Source of the DNA: Alnus glutinosa
Taxonomy: Eukaryota > Streptophyta > Magnoliopsida > Fagales > Betulaceae
Reading direction: 5' to 3'
Assembly: GCF_958979055.1 (NCBI RefSeq)
Contig: NC_084891.1
Coordinates: 21,888,001 to 21,952,000 of the forward strand
DNA length: 64,000 nt
Shown here piece after piece: positions 22,901 to 34,792 of the stretch. Made by a program: the position numbers and the translations under genes. The notes below the pieces were generated by a model, which saw only the letters and a list, made by a program, of their open reading frames with translations, had not been told where the DNA came from and did no database searches. Every line of letters begins with the position of its first letter. The first letter of the stretch is position 1.

Positions 22901-23100
22901 ACATCTTACCTTTGTGATTGCCCACAAGCCACTCCCAACCCAATGAAGATGGCAATCCCCCTCCCTCATTTAGGGATGTAAGGGTTGCTCAGCCACATCC
23001 CCGAGGGGGAGCCACCCCGCTGCTGGCCACCCCCACCCTCCTTAGGAGTTCTTTTTTTTTTTTTTTTTTTTTTGAAGGGATCTTTTATTTTTATTTTTAA
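22901..23100. repeat. GGCCACCCC-rich fragment with T-run
   Basis: Resembles the GGCCACCCC-rich interior of the MULE-type element at 2.77-3.03 kb and ends in a T-run of about 20. Probably a fragment of the same or a related element. Confidence 0.35.
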
Positions 23101-23740
23101 GGTTTTAATTATTTTATCTTTTAATATAATAAAAAACTATTATTTTAACAAAAAAAAATTATTATTTTAATTAGATGTGGCAAAAATACTAATATGGCAC
23201 TAATGAATGTCATTTTATTAAACGAAAAACACATAAAATGACTCATTTCAAATTTGGTACAGAATTAAGAAGTTAAAATCTAAATTTAAAAGCTTAATGA
23301 GTGCAAAAGGCGAGTTTTTCATGGATTTATGTTATATTTACGCTTTATTTTTTCATTTCCCCCCAATAATAATCCGCAATAAAGAATCGAATTTGAACTT
23401 AATTTGTATGTTTTAGTAATAATTTTTTTTCCTCATTTTTCACATGAAATGCTGTTAAAAGAGTTTTATTTTTTATTTTTTATTTTTTAAAAAAATTTAA
23501 TTTTAAAAAAAGTGTTTAAATTAGAAAAAAAAAAGAGTAAAAGAGTTTAAATCTAAACCTAGAAAGAGCTGACTTAAAAAAAAAAAAGAAGAAAAAAGAA
23601 ATAAGAATAAATGCTTTTTATTTTTGAAAGTATTTATGAAAGAAAGCATCTGATCTATTTTTAGGGGCAGCTGAAGTTGGTTTCAAGTTTCAAGTTTGAA
23701 CTTCGATCTTTTCTGCTGAATCTCAAATTTGCAAGAAGCA
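23101..23740 (+). other. Upstream region of the PIG-B-type gene
   Basis: Very AT-rich with A- and T-runs. The last 80 bp are presumably the 5' UTR. No clear TATA box chosen. Confidence 0.4.
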
Positions 23741-26700
23741 ATGAGACAGAGACCGAAGAATCCGACCGTTCCACCACCCAATCAACGAACAACACAAAAC
23801 CCAAAACTTCCAACATCAGATTACCACAAACCCGATCTCTTTTCCTCAACCAAGACAGTCTTTGCACTCTGCTTGGCCTTCAGGGTGGTCAATGCTTTGT
23901 TGGTGCGGACCTATTTCAACCCAGATGAACACTGGCAGGCGCTCGAAGTCGCTCACCGCATTGCTTTCGGGTATCTTCAATTTGGGTCATTTCTTTTTGT
24001 TTGTTTGTTTGTTTATCTTGCTTTCGGAAGCAGTGGAATATGGTTTCAAAGTAGCATAGTAATAATGGGTTTATGTTTGTTTTGGTCGATGAAAATGGAA
24101 GGTATGGGCATTTGACGTGGGAGTGGGAGATGGGGATCCGTAGCTATTTGCATCCGATGCTGTTTGCTCTTCTCTATAAAGTTCTTGCCATTTTGGGTCT
24201 TGATACACCATGGTTTATGGTAATCATGTATGGTTTTATATATAAATATATAGCGATTTCCATTTTGTGCATTTGACATGAGCGGTGAAATTAGATTCAA
24301 ATGCGACTGGCATGGATAGGAACTGTGAGGAAATTGGTTTGGTTCTGGGACTTTTGTTGGGGTGGACAAGGGTCTTCCCTGCTATTTCATTCTTATTCCA
24401 CCTCTCAAAACTGGCATTAATAGGAGAAGGGGTTTTTGATAGGCTTGATGCTATTTGAAAATGTAGAAATTTACTTACTGTCGAAATCAAACATTGATTA
24501 GTGTCACCTGCCGTTGGGAGCGCTCTAACTTATATAATAGTACTGGACTTAGCCCCAAGCATGTCTCAGAATAATCAGTGAAAGCTTGAAGGATTTGTGT
24601 TCAATGTATGAAAAGAATAAAACAATGATTTCCTAACATGGAGGGGGTTTCGGAAGAGCATATTATGCCGGTTATTTCAGTTAGAAAGTTATTTCTTCAA
24701 TACTGCTACTGTTTTCACTTGGACAAAGTTTGATTCCACGTGTATTTTAGACTTCTAACCTTGTTTGAAAATTAGTAGTATGAGTTATATTTTGGGATCC
24801 AAGTGATGCATTTAAAAGCAATTTTCTATTGAAATTGTCTATAAAAAAGTGAGTGATTCCAATCATAACCTTCTTTCAGCAACTTCATTGGCTTATTCTC
24901 CCATGGAGAATGAGGGATATAAACACCTATCATTTCATCCAATACATATATTATTGCTGTGTAAATAACTGCAATCTATACTAATTTTTGGAAACATATT
25001 GGTCTCCTTTTTGGTCTTAGAGGTATAGGATTGAATTTTTACATTTATGATGTTTCTATTATGGAAGTTTGATTAACTTTTAACAAAAAAAAATAATAAT
25101 AATAAATTTCTTTTGAATATTACTAGAATTAGTTGTGGAAGCACGAGGCCCAAAAATAATTCCACATTAATTTCTTTAGAAACACATTTTCTGGTTTCTT
25201 TTGCTTAGATTACCTTCATAAATGCATTAAATCTTGGAGTTTGTGTTTGTTGTCTAAAGATACTTATTTCCTTTATTCCATGTTTCATAGACAAGGGCTC
25301 CACGGCTGTTACAGTCCATATTTTCCGCAGTTGGTGATTTGTATTTGTACAAACTGTCAGATGTCCTCTTTGGTGACTGTGTTGCAAAATGGGCAGTATC
25401 CTTCTTATTTGCATTCATTACAGGATGGGAGCTCTCGTTCCATTTTTATTATGTATGAGTACTATTATACAGATTAGGACATTGATGATGGAATGCGTAC
25501 TTAACCTTATTGCAGCTCTTTTCACAATTGGCAAATTGGTTTATGATATTTTGTTTCCCTCGTACGTTGTCAAACAATTTGGAGACTGTTCTTACACTTG
25601 TTAGCCTATACCACTGGCCTTGTATGAGAGTTTCTTCCACCAAAGTTCCCTTGGTTTCAAGGAAGTGGAGTTTGGCAGCAGCAGCATTGGCTTGTGCTAT
25701 TCGACCAACTAGTGCTATTATATGGGTGTATGTTGGCCTACTTGAGCTGTTTGTGACACATGATAGACTGAAATTCATTTTTCTAGAGGTGGCGCCCATT
25801 GGGTAGGTATTAATACAGTTTTCTTTGTTTGTTATCAAAATTTTATCATTTCTTTTGTGCCTTAATTTGCACGAATTCATTTGGCTATTTTATTCTTTTT
25901 TCTGTCCATGCTTTTAGAAAATATCTGTAATTATCTCTATTAATTTATTGTCTTTTTCTTGGTTTACTATGATCCAACTGTTAGTAAACATCGTCAATCA
26001 CCAACTATTTTTTTTTTAACAAAAATAATAATAAAAATAAGATAGAAAAAAAAGGCCAGGATTGGGAAATTCACCTTTTATAAGGCAGAAGTTAATGAAA
26101 CGCCTCTTCACGCCCATTTGATAATTGTACATGCACTCAAACATAAATTTTGTTTCAAAGAAGTCTGAATTCTTTAGTAGTAGTAAATGGATTTTGTTAT
26201 GCATATGATGAAGCTGATAGTGCTGTTGGTGTGAAAATCCTTATAAGAGGTGCCATGGTGCCTGTTTTGGGAGATTGCAGCCTGTACCTGTGCATACTAA
26301 ACTTTGGAGGGTCTAACTTAAACCTGATGTTGAGGAGGCAGAGGACGAATGCTTAGTAAAACATACCATAAGCAGATAATCTTATTTCTAATTGAAGTCC
26401 ACAAGGATTTTGTGAAGACATTTTAGCATAAAATATGCAGGATAGATTAATAGTGTAAGCCCCTTTACAACAAACATGGAAACATCCATATCAATACCTT
26501 TTTTTTTTTTTGTCTTTTTTTTTTTTTGGCTATCTGTAGATGTTTGTATCATTGTTTCCCTTATATTTTGACTTATGGTATCAGGGTCATGGTGCTTGGA
26601 CTAACATGTTTATTGGATCGTTTGGTGTATGGCTCGTGGGTCTTAGTACCTCTTAATTTTTTCAAGTTCAATTTTCTTTCCGCTGGGGGAGATTATTATG

Positions 26701-28051
26701 GCACTCACAAGTGGCACTGGTACTTCACTCAGGGATTTCCAGTCATGCTCTTCTCATTCTTACCATTTTCCATAGCTGGAATCATACGGTCCAAACAATG
26801 GAAGCTTTCTGGCCTTATTGCATGGGTTTTAGGACTTTACAGTGTACTAGGTCACAAAGAGTTCAGGTAGTGTGTGAGATTATTTGTTTTGCACATATAT
26901 AAAACATAAAATACATTTTTGGAACCTTGACTCTTCTTGTTAAATGATACTTATCATCTAGTTAGATTATGAGTTACAGGTTTGTCCTGCCTGTGCTCCC
27001 CATAGCATTGATGTTCTCTGGATATGCGTTAGCTAAGATGAAGGCACCTGATTCTCCAGATACTGAAAAGGAAGGATCTTTGCGCTCCCATATCAAAGGT
27101 CCTCATAAAATGCGATTTTCCATCCTGTTCTTGCTTGCCACCAATATACCAATGGCCCTCTATATGAGTTTGGTTCATCAGGTACATTGTTTTCCTCCAG
27201 TGAACACAAAAGCTGGTTACTTTTTGCGCTCCCCCCTCCTCAAATGTAACAGCTTTATATGCCATAAACCACTTCTTTGTTCTTATAATGTTCGTTGGAG
27301 AGGTGATAAGGAAGACTTCTTTGTTTTTGTGTCTTTTATTTTGTATAAATTTAGTTAAACTAGTATAGGAGGGCAGAAAAATCATATTCAAATGTTTTAT
27401 TGGAATTACAGTTGTTTTGGTGATACTTACTTGCATGCGTCCTATACAGAGAGGAACTGAGGATGCGATGATATTTTTATCCAAAGAAGCTCGCAATGAG
27501 AAAGTGAAAAGCATCCTTTTTCTAATGCCATGCCATGCCACACCTTACTACTCGAGTTTGCATCGCAACCTACCGATGCGTTTTCTTGACTGCTCACCGA
27601 GGTCTGGACTTCTTTGCAATTTGGCTAAAATAATTTTTCTTTTGCCAGGCTATCTCTAATCGAAAGTGGTGTATGATTCTTGTTCTTTAATTTTTTTTTC
27701 AACAGTGAAGAGAACGGAATACCAGATGAATCTGACCGTTTTATGATGGACCCTATCCGTTTTGCATCAGAATTTGCAAAAAATTGGTCAATACCCAGTC
27801 ATATTGTGTTATTTGATTCAGAAGAAAGATTATTGAGGGATTTTCTAATCTCACATTCTTTCAGAGAGGTAAATTCTAAGCCTTAAATCTTAATGTTCTT
27901 ATTATATCTCATGTTGCTTTTAGCATTAGTCCTTTTTTGGGGGGTTAAATCTAGATTATAATGGCAGGTAAGAAGGTTTTTCCATTCTCACTTCAAAGTG
28001 GACCGTGATCTTCAAGCATCAGTTGTTGTATATGTTTGGACAGGCCACTGA
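23741..28051 (+). CDS. PIGB: GPI mannosyltransferase 3 (PIG-B/GPI10), 9 exons
   Basis: Dolichol-phosphate-mannose-dependent alpha-1,2-mannosyltransferase (GT22 family) that adds the third mannose of the GPI anchor on the ER luminal side; the Arabidopsis orthologue is APTG1. Exons: 23741-23970, 24102-24219, 25291-25395, 25516-25802, 26585-26866, 26980-27181, 27450-27601, 27706-27868, 27968-28051. Every junction is GT..AG, phases match, and the frame gives 540 residues, the usual length. Visible landmarks: a first membrane helix (FALCLAFRVVNALLV), the luminal catalytic motif N60-P-D-E-H64, GYGHLTWEWEMGIRSYLHP spanning junction 1, RAPRLLQSIFSAVGD, AIRPTSAIIW, SAGGDYYGTHKWHWYFTQG, GHKEF|RFVLPVLP, MPCHATPYYSSLH, and the C-terminal HIVLFDSEE region. 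No break or missing motif. The start ATG at 23741 is the first in frame after the leader that gives a family-like N-terminus; an in-frame non-ATG codon at 23729 is ignored. Confidence 0.95.
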
Positions 28052-28620
28052 CATTTGTCTTCTATGCAACCGATCTTTTTAATCCAGTGCTTTGCACTCT
28101 GATTTTTTTTTTTCCCCTTTTCCTTATTAAGATATCTTTTAATATATCATGTCAAAAACAACCTTGATGATAGTAGTGCTACAGTTAGCAGGAATACTTA
28201 TGGCCAATTCTTGTTTATTTTCTTATCTGAAATATTTAAATCATTATTTACATATTTCATTTTGATTTTACAAAATATGTATATGGTTATTAAGATAATA
28301 AACAATAGATATTTTTTGGATGCTGTTTCAAAGAACTGATTTCTGTCAAAAATGTGTTTTTGGTTGATGGGCTGGCATTTGTTAAGTCGATTAGACAAAC
28401 AATTTGCAAGTCTTTGTTTTCCAAACCACCACTGCACATAGATCACAACCAACAGAACCCTATAGTGGCCCCTTTGACCCACTGGGCCACTACACAAACC
28501 AAAGCTGCTAAGGATTGGTGCAAAACTGGGGGGAGGAAGAGCTCTTGACTGTGATTGTTGTATACCATTCACAACAGATGATTTCCATGTTGTTAATGAT
28601 GTTTACATTTGTTTTTAGGT
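28052..28620 (+). other. 3' flank of PIG-B-type gene
   Basis: Probable 3' UTR followed by AT-rich DNA. A T-run lies near 28104-28113. No gene recognised. Confidence 0.45.
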
Positions 28621-28649
28621 TATTGTAATGCCTCCAAACTTAATTTACT

Positions 28650-29770
28650 GGATCGGAGTGTTACACGTAGAGTCCCCAATTTAATTAACTGGAAGTGTTA
28701 CCTATTTTAAGAAATATCATAACAAAATGCAACGGAAAGTGAACTATTGATCTGAACTGAAAAATATTACCTTCATTGCATCTCTTACTCAAATATAATC
28801 TAGAGTCTTTGAAGGAAAATATATAATCATCCAAAGCAAACTATGCTCACAGGAATACATCAAAACATAGAGATGCACTCCACAAATGCCTCTAAAAGGG
28901 GCCTCGGCTAGTGACCCAAATTCTCACGGAAAAACTCTAATATGAAACCTTACGCTAACACCTATTAATCTATGGAAAATAACACATAAGTTCATAACTT
29001 AGTAAGTAAATTGCCAACAAAACTTAGTCAATGTAGTGAGCCCGGTTTAATTGGAAATAACATATAAGGATAAAAACGTATTTAGAAATGCTATGAGATT
29101 TGGAATAAATTATGCTTGGTAGTCCTTTTCATAGAAATCATCCAAATATGAAAAATAGTACATTTCAAAGGCAGTTGAAGGCATAATTCAGGAAAAATAC
29201 ACTATAGTTTTAAGACGGAAAATCATACTGATGAATTGTACAATATTATAACAATAAATATACTGTAATCCATAACCATCCTTCACATGGCCTACCCGTA
29301 CCCATAATACAACGATCTAAGGAAAGCGTTATCACTCCGAAATGACTACTCAATTTGAAGCTTCTATAGAATCACTTATAAAGTTTAGTTTTACCTAGTA
29401 AGCAAGCAATGTGAAGTGTAGGTACTTAGAACGGATGATTGTTTTTATAAATTGCTTACTTTATGTGAGTTATTCATCTTTTCAAAATGGGATTGTGGTG
29501 TTACAATCTTCCTACTTGAACCCTTGAGGTCTTCGTCAGGGCTATAACATACAGTGCCCAATACCATCCAGGGAAAGCCCTAGCCACATTTGCGCTATCA
29601 CTCCAAAAAGACTAGTAAATTTCGAGCTTCTTTAGAATCACGTATAAAACACAGTTTTACTTAGTAAGTAAGCAATGTAAGACTTAGCGGTTATGAGTGT
29701 CTTTATAAACCACACTCTCTATGTGAACTACTCATCTTTCCAATATGGGACCGATGCTACAAAAAGTTTC
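28650..29770. mobile_element. LTR-like non-coding block
   Basis: Non-coding block starting near TGTTACACGTAGAG, with GTGTTACAATC and GATGCTACAA near its far end and an internal imperfect duplication. General composition resembles the 3.0-kb LTR-like insert at 52.6 kb. No target duplication found, so the call is tentative. Confidence 0.35.
29331..29762 (+). repeat. Imperfect direct duplication, offset 266 bp
   Basis: ATCACTCCGAAATGACTA at 29331 and ATCACTCCAAAAAGACTA at 29597 begin two copies of about 170 bp. They share AGCTTCT.TAGAATCAC.TATAAA, TAGTAAG.AAGCAATGT and CATCTTT..AAATGGGA blocks. Confidence 0.7.
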
Positions 29771-30627
29771 AGCAATAAGATGCATAAGAGTTTCTTGGAC
29801 AACATCAAGCAGTAAAATGAAATCAAGCACTTGCTGTTGCAAGTTGGCCTACTATGGGCACTCTGTTTAGCCACACTTTGCCCATGACTATTGCCAAAAG
29901 CTTATCCATCCAGCTGAAATTGGCAGGTCTTAAACAGCTACAGCGACTTGGTCTGAAACCCAAAGTCAAGCCACTTATCAAAAAGACAAGATTCATGAAT
30001 GAAATCAGACATGGCCTGGTGCTCTAGAGGTTAGGATTTGCTGGACTGCAGGCAAAAGTAGCCAATTCATTTACATCATCAGCAATAGAAAGAGACTGAA
30101 CATGTCAAGATTCAGCCTCCCTAACAAGGCATATATAATGCAAGCAGATAGGTGCAGCTCACTTGTGAACAAAGTAGCTTTCATTAGTTTCTATCTGAAA
30201 AAAAGGCTATTCGAGTCTTTCTTTGGAGAATGAAAATGACATGACATTGCAGAAGAAGAAACAAGATCAGGAGACAGGAATTGAAGAGAAGCCCACCAAC
30301 CTAACACTAGGTTGTCCTGTCCTGAAAATTTACATTCATGCATTTTGTTCTCTTGACATTTTCCTCCCGTATACCTAACATTTACAGCTGAACATAGTAG
30401 GACCCTTAACATTAAAAAGTGTCGGTCAGTTACAGTCGCAGAAGATGTTACATAAAGCAGTTCATGCATATCCAACAATTAGCTAGAGTTAGGTTTTTAG
30501 TATTGACAAATTTAATAACAAGACATTTTTGACTGTAAGTCTCAAGTCTAGAGTTAAGTCGGTAAAAGGGTTGATCGAAGACATGTTTATTTAAGTTTGT
30601 ATATTTAAGTTTGTATATGCTGTAGTA
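29771..30627. other. Unassigned intergenic stretch
   Basis: A minus-strand frame of 95 codons (30191-30478) has no recognisable domain. A weak tRNA-like GGTGCTCTAGAGGTTAGGATT occurs near 30018 but does not fold into a tRNA by eye. Nothing else. Confidence 0.4.
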
Positions 30628-31081
30628 GGGTGTACAAGCGCTTATGGTTTGCGGTCCGCAGATTGAATTTTAACAACCGCAACTACCTCTGCCTAGGCGG
30701 TTAGCGGTCATTTTTATAACCATCGGTTTGAAAACCGCTTTTTAATTTGGGTTTTGGACATGTTTTAATTTTTTCAAAAAAAAAAAAAAAAAGGACCTTT
30801 TGGTACAAAATTAACAAATCTAAATACAAATCCAAAATATCTATTAGAAAAAAATACAAATCCAAAACACTAAAAATCCAAATAACCAAATACAAACAAA
30901 TCCAAAACCAAAACAATACAAATCTAAATACAAATTCAAAGAGTAGGTGATTAGCGGTTACTAAACGCTTCCGCCTACTCCTAAAACCACTAACAGCTTT
31001 TGAAAGCGGTTATGCGGTTAACGGTGATAAGCGGTTAGCGATTGTGGAGCGGTTATAATTACCCCGTTTATACGGGCCTAT
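30628..31081. mobile_element. hAT-like non-autonomous element (~450 bp)
   Basis: Left end TAGGGTGTACAAGCGC and right end complement TAGGCCCGTATAAACG. The subterminal regions are packed with GCGGTTAGCGG and AACCGC motifs, and the centre is a CCAAAATACAAAT-like low-complexity tract after a long A-run. No transposase. Family by resemblance to Ac/Ds ends. Confidence 0.55.
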
Positions 31082-31450
31082 GTTGTACACATTGACCTAG
31101 TCAGACTAAAGTAGTCATAACTTTTGATTTCGAGCTGCGATTGAAGCAAACTTGTTGGTGTTGGAAAGCTAACTAAAAATGCTACAACTTTGTATTTCGT
31201 GAAAGTTTTTCAATCCCAACATTTACTAAGTCAAAACAGGCCATGAATAAAGAAAATAAATTTTGGTCTGAATTGCTAGGCTACAAACTCGTCCGAGATT
31301 GCAAGTCTAGCTTATATTTTTCAGCCATTCTATTGGGAAAATATAAGCTCAGGTGAGGAATCTTTCGAACCATTACTTTCTAATTTCATTGGATATTGGA
31401 GTACTTCACTATGAACTCGTTTGCTAATCACTAGACCATATTTAGGAAAT
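31082..31450 (+). mobile_element. LTR-like fragment, family B (plus strand)
   Basis: GTTGGAAAGCTAACTAAAA..GCTACAACTTTGTATTTCGTGAAAG..CCCAACATTTACTAAGTCAAAAC matches the minus-strand sequence near 9400-9500. The hAT-like element directly abuts it. Confidence 0.5.
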
Positions 31451-31559
31451 TCCCCTTGCCAACATTATATATGGAGATTGGAGTTGGAGGCAAGTAGCTA
31501 GCGTCGGGCCGTCGGAATATCTAGACAGAGAAAATTGGTATAAGAATGGCAAGAATCCA

Positions 31560-31905
31560 ACAAGATTATTTATGGAATAATATATAAGTATTTGCTTGGA
31601 GATCGAGCACTCAAAACATAGCATGTATAAATTAAGGCATCTCGTTTGTGTTAATTTTTAATTCAGTTTTGGAGTATCAATAAAATTTTAGTCTTTTAGA
31701 GTTATTATTTGTTCTCAGTGTTTTCTTTTAGGCGAATATAGTTTTTCTTTTCCCTAATCGTTATTTTCTCTCTTCCTGAATTTTTTTATTTATTTTCATT
31801 TTATTTTAATTTTTATATTACTCAATTCTTAATTTTGGTTACTGTCATACATTGTTAGAACAATCTAATTCCCTTTTGACATCATATCCTTGATCAAATT
31901 GCTTG
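31560..31905 (+). mobile_element. LTR-like fragment, family C copy 1
   Basis: Shares TATCAATAAAATTTTAGTCTTTTAGAGTTATT, a TCTTCCTGAATTT block and a TGTTAGAA(C/A)AATCT tail with 38190-38440 and 39560-40010. Looks like R-U5 of a Copia-type LTR. Confidence 0.45.
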
Positions 31906-33232
31906 ACGAAACCTCTTTCCTAGGGTATCCTTTAAGTACTAGAGGGTGAAACTTAATTGATTAGAATCTTAGAAAATTATTCTTGGCAATGAATGAGAAA
32001 AAGGAAGAAAGCTTTTACATCTTACAACAAAACATGGACATACGTAGAGCTTTGGTGGAGAGTGTTAGGACAAGTGATCAACTGGCGTCAGGGACGTTGT
32101 TGGGTGGGGGGGGGTCCCAAGAATAAGTTAATTTTAACCATTATTTTAACATTAACTGATAGATATGGAAAAGTATAATGGTAGTATTAGAATAAGAGTC
32201 TCAAGCTAGAGTACATAGTAGATAATAGGATGTTATCTAGTTCTTTTCAGGCATCTATTTGATTTTCACTGCTTCATATCAGTTGCATTATTTAAAGACG
32301 TATGCTGATGAGTAAAGTATGTTGAATATTATTAAGTCAAATCCAGTCTCCGAAACAGTCGATCTATCTTTTTCTGTGTTTTGTGTCAATTGGTTCACGT
32401 CATTAACATTCGGAGAAATTTGCAATAAATTATAAAATGGAAGAAAAATAGTGGAGCAAGTAAGCAACAGAGGAAGAAGCTAGGATACAACAGATTCGGA
32501 GTGGTTCACCTTTAGACGTCCACGGTTAGGAATTGCCCATTAAGCAGCATTTTTCTTAAACTTTATTTATTTTTTAATTTAATTAGGGAACTAAATAAGT
32601 TTTTGCTTCTTTATTTAAATGCACTCTACAATAGATTCTCTTATCATTTTCTCATATCATTTAAATATTCTTTAAATTATTTAGGAAGAAAGAGAGGAAC
32701 GAGAAATCATTTAAATATTGTTTCAAATAAATGTTAGATGAAAGAGAGAGGAAATATAAAGTTTTTTTTTTTTTTTTTATTAAAATAATGTAAAGAGAAC
32801 CACTTTTGCTTCTTTAAATCTAGGGTAAAACTTTTGGTTCATTTGGTTTTTCCTTAGGAAAATTTGATTCAAAATGATTTTTTTAGAAGTTTTCCTTACT
32901 TCTAGAGAAGAGAATGAAATTAAAAAAAGTTGTTGTCAGTGCTCTTATTGGCTTGAACAATACAATTGAGTTACATGTTCTATTTATAAGAAAAATGTGG
33001 GGTAGGTGAGATAGAAATCTTTCCGTGGTATATCCGTTGTACATCTCTGTAGAACGGATTTACAAATTTACTATTGGATTTGAAAGAAGAATGAACCGGA
33101 AAAGTACAATGAAATGAAACGATACTTATCCATTCCCACCCCAAAAAAAAGGGTTAAAGCATTGTCCCTAGTGAGAGAAACTCATCTATAAAATCTCTAC
33201 TATCACCATGGTCTCCTGAAAAGTCTATACTC
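31906..33232. other. Intergenic, upstream of the small HLH gene
   Basis: AT-rich, with CTCTACAATAGATTCTC-type MITE sequence near 32620-32790 that resembles the 3.8-4.8 kb cluster, and a T-run near 32763-32779. TATTTATAAG at 32981-32990 is a plausible TATA box for the HLH gene about 240 bp further on. Confidence 0.4.
32979..32990 (+). promoter_or_regulatory. Possible TATA box of the small HLH gene
   Basis: TCTATTTATAAG, 243 bp before the ATG. Position would imply a 5' UTR of roughly 210 nt. Chosen by motif only. Confidence 0.3.
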
Positions 33233-33499
33233 ATGGAAAGAGCTTGGTTCTTCCGTGGCAATAGAAAGTTGGGAAAGCTGAAGACAATGCGTTGGACAGC
33301 TAGAAAGAAGCTGAAGGTTGCTAGAATTTCAGCACAACGACAAAGAAATGTTGATGCTTTGAGAAGTATAATTCCTGGGTGCGAGGATGACCAGGTGGAT
33401 GCTGCAACTTTGTTCATGAAGACGATGGAGCATATAATAAAACTAGAATTGCAAGTTCGTATCCTTAGATGCCTCACGAATCTCCATGGGGCTCGGTAG
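33233..33499 (+). CDS. Atypical HLH protein, non-DNA-binding type
   Basis: Intronless 88-codon gene. The N-terminal 9-38 is strongly basic (RGNRKLGKLK, RWTARKKLK) but lacks the H-E-R spacing of a DNA-contacting bHLH basic region. Helix 1 is about 36-50 (ending LRSIIPGC), followed by an acidic loop EDDQVD and helix 2 about 57-81 (TLFMKTMEHIIKLELQVRIL), ending LTNLHGAR. This pattern (IPGC/IPGG, acidic loop, LELQVRxL) is that of small plant HLH proteins such as the PAR/IBH1/UPB1 groups, which usually act by heterodimerising with bHLH factors in the nucleus. The exact subgroup is uncertain. A SINE begins 85 bp after the stop, so it may lie in the 3' UTR. Confidence 0.75.
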   Translation: MERAWFFRGNRKLGKLKTMRWTARKKLKVARISAQRQRNVDALRSIIPGCEDDQVDAATLFMKTMEHIIKLELQVRILRCLTNLHGAR

Positions 33500-33584
33500 A
33501 GTACTGTGTTTCATGGCGTCTAAGTAAGTTTTATCACTTAATTAAACATGTTTTAAGCCTCTTGTAACTATCTATGTTTTCGTT

Positions 33585-33700
33585 CCTAAGGAGTAACTCA
33601 ATCGGCTGAAGACCACGCCTTATGAAGCGGAGGTCACTAGTTCGAATCTCCCCTCTTCTTCTTGTGTGGATATGTTAAAAAAAAAAAAAAAAAAAAACAG
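33585..33700 (+). mobile_element. tRNA-derived SINE (116 bp) with 14-bp TSD
   Basis: The head has a box A-like AACTCAATCGGCTGAAG and a box B-like AGTTCGAATCTC about 37 bp further on, and the body ends in an A-run of about 21 followed by CAG. Flanks TCTATGTTTTCGTT (33571-33584) and TCTATGTTTTCATT (33701-33714) are a 14-bp target duplication with one change. Immediately downstream of the HLH gene. Confidence 0.82.
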
Positions 33701-33714
33701 TCTATGTTTTCATT

Positions 33715-34597
33715 ATCTATCTTTTGCTTGGTTTAGGGGGAAAAAGAAGCTTCTTGTGACCTGGTTTATACATGCAGTTGGTCGTACTCAATGTAATATA
33801 GTTTGTCCTTAGTTCAATAATACGTATATTATTATCTTTTCTAGAGCATATTACATTATCTTATCATTTCTTTATATATTTAAATTGTATCATTAATTTC
33901 CTTATCAGATGAAATCATAATCTAATCATGTTAGAATTTGATCATCATCATCATGTAACCACATCCAAGTTAAGCTTTTCCATCTTTTGGATGAGTTTCG
34001 ATTGGGTGAAAATTTTGTACTTCTCCCCGTAGAGATATATAGTGCCTCTATATCTTCAAGGCATATAATATTATATATAGTCGCCAACTCGATCCAATTC
34101 GTGGGTGGGATAGTTCTTCTCCTAATCCTTCAGTTGGCGTGAGGCATACACTACTGCGTGCTTTTTCTTCCCTCATGATCAGCACGCATCCCAATTTCTT
34201 TTTGGGAAGCGTCGCTACACGAACCCTTCTAACTATGTAGGGAAAGTGAGGAGGTTACCAACTTTCGCTGCAGCTCTTGAAAGCTTTTTTCATGCACCTA
34301 CATGATATATATATGATCAAACAACCGGTGCACATAAGAGGCAAACAATCAAGCAATACCACCATGGATCACCTCTAGAGAGCCTCACATTAAAAGGGTC
34401 ACCATCTCCCCAGAAAACAAGTATTACGCTCTTTCTCGATCTCAAAACTCTCTCCATCCAGTTTTATTCTATTCTCAGAGTCATTTATTGAATTAAGTAT
34501 CGGATGTTCCCCAGCCTCCTCGGAGGCCGACGTTTTGTTGGTGGCTTTCTCCTTGTTTCAAAGGAGCCTTATCATAAAGCAGCCTAAATACTAATTG

Positions 34598-34601
<4 letters not shown>
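33715..34601. other. Intergenic between HLH and VAN3-binding-like genes
   Basis: No gene seen. Contains ATATAT-rich short stretches. The 34300-34500 part probably belongs to the 3' flank of the minus-strand gene. Confidence 0.5.

Positions 34602-34653
<52 letters not shown>
34602..34653. repeat. (TA)n microsatellite
   Basis: About 52 bp of uninterrupted AT dinucleotides, 140 bp beyond the stop codon of the minus-strand gene. Confidence 0.95.
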
Positions 34654-34656
<3 letters not shown>

Positions 34657-34792
34657 TTAAATTAATTTTAAACTGAACACTCATGAGCAGATAAACAACG
34701 ATTGTGTCATCATAATTATACAAATTAAGTACACGTGCAAATTGGTACAACACGTACTGATCATCGATCACGTAGAGTAACATTAATTATAA

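Noticed and set aside
25449..25880. 143-codon minus-strand frame
   Set aside because: Shadow of exon 4 of the GPI mannosyltransferase.
27029..27541. 170-codon minus-strand frame
   Set aside because: Overlaps three well-supported exons of the GPI mannosyltransferase on the plus strand and has no domain.
30018..30060. tRNA-like GGTGCTCTAGAGGTTAGGATT
   Set aside because: No matching box B at the right distance and no cloverleaf; not called as tRNA or SINE.
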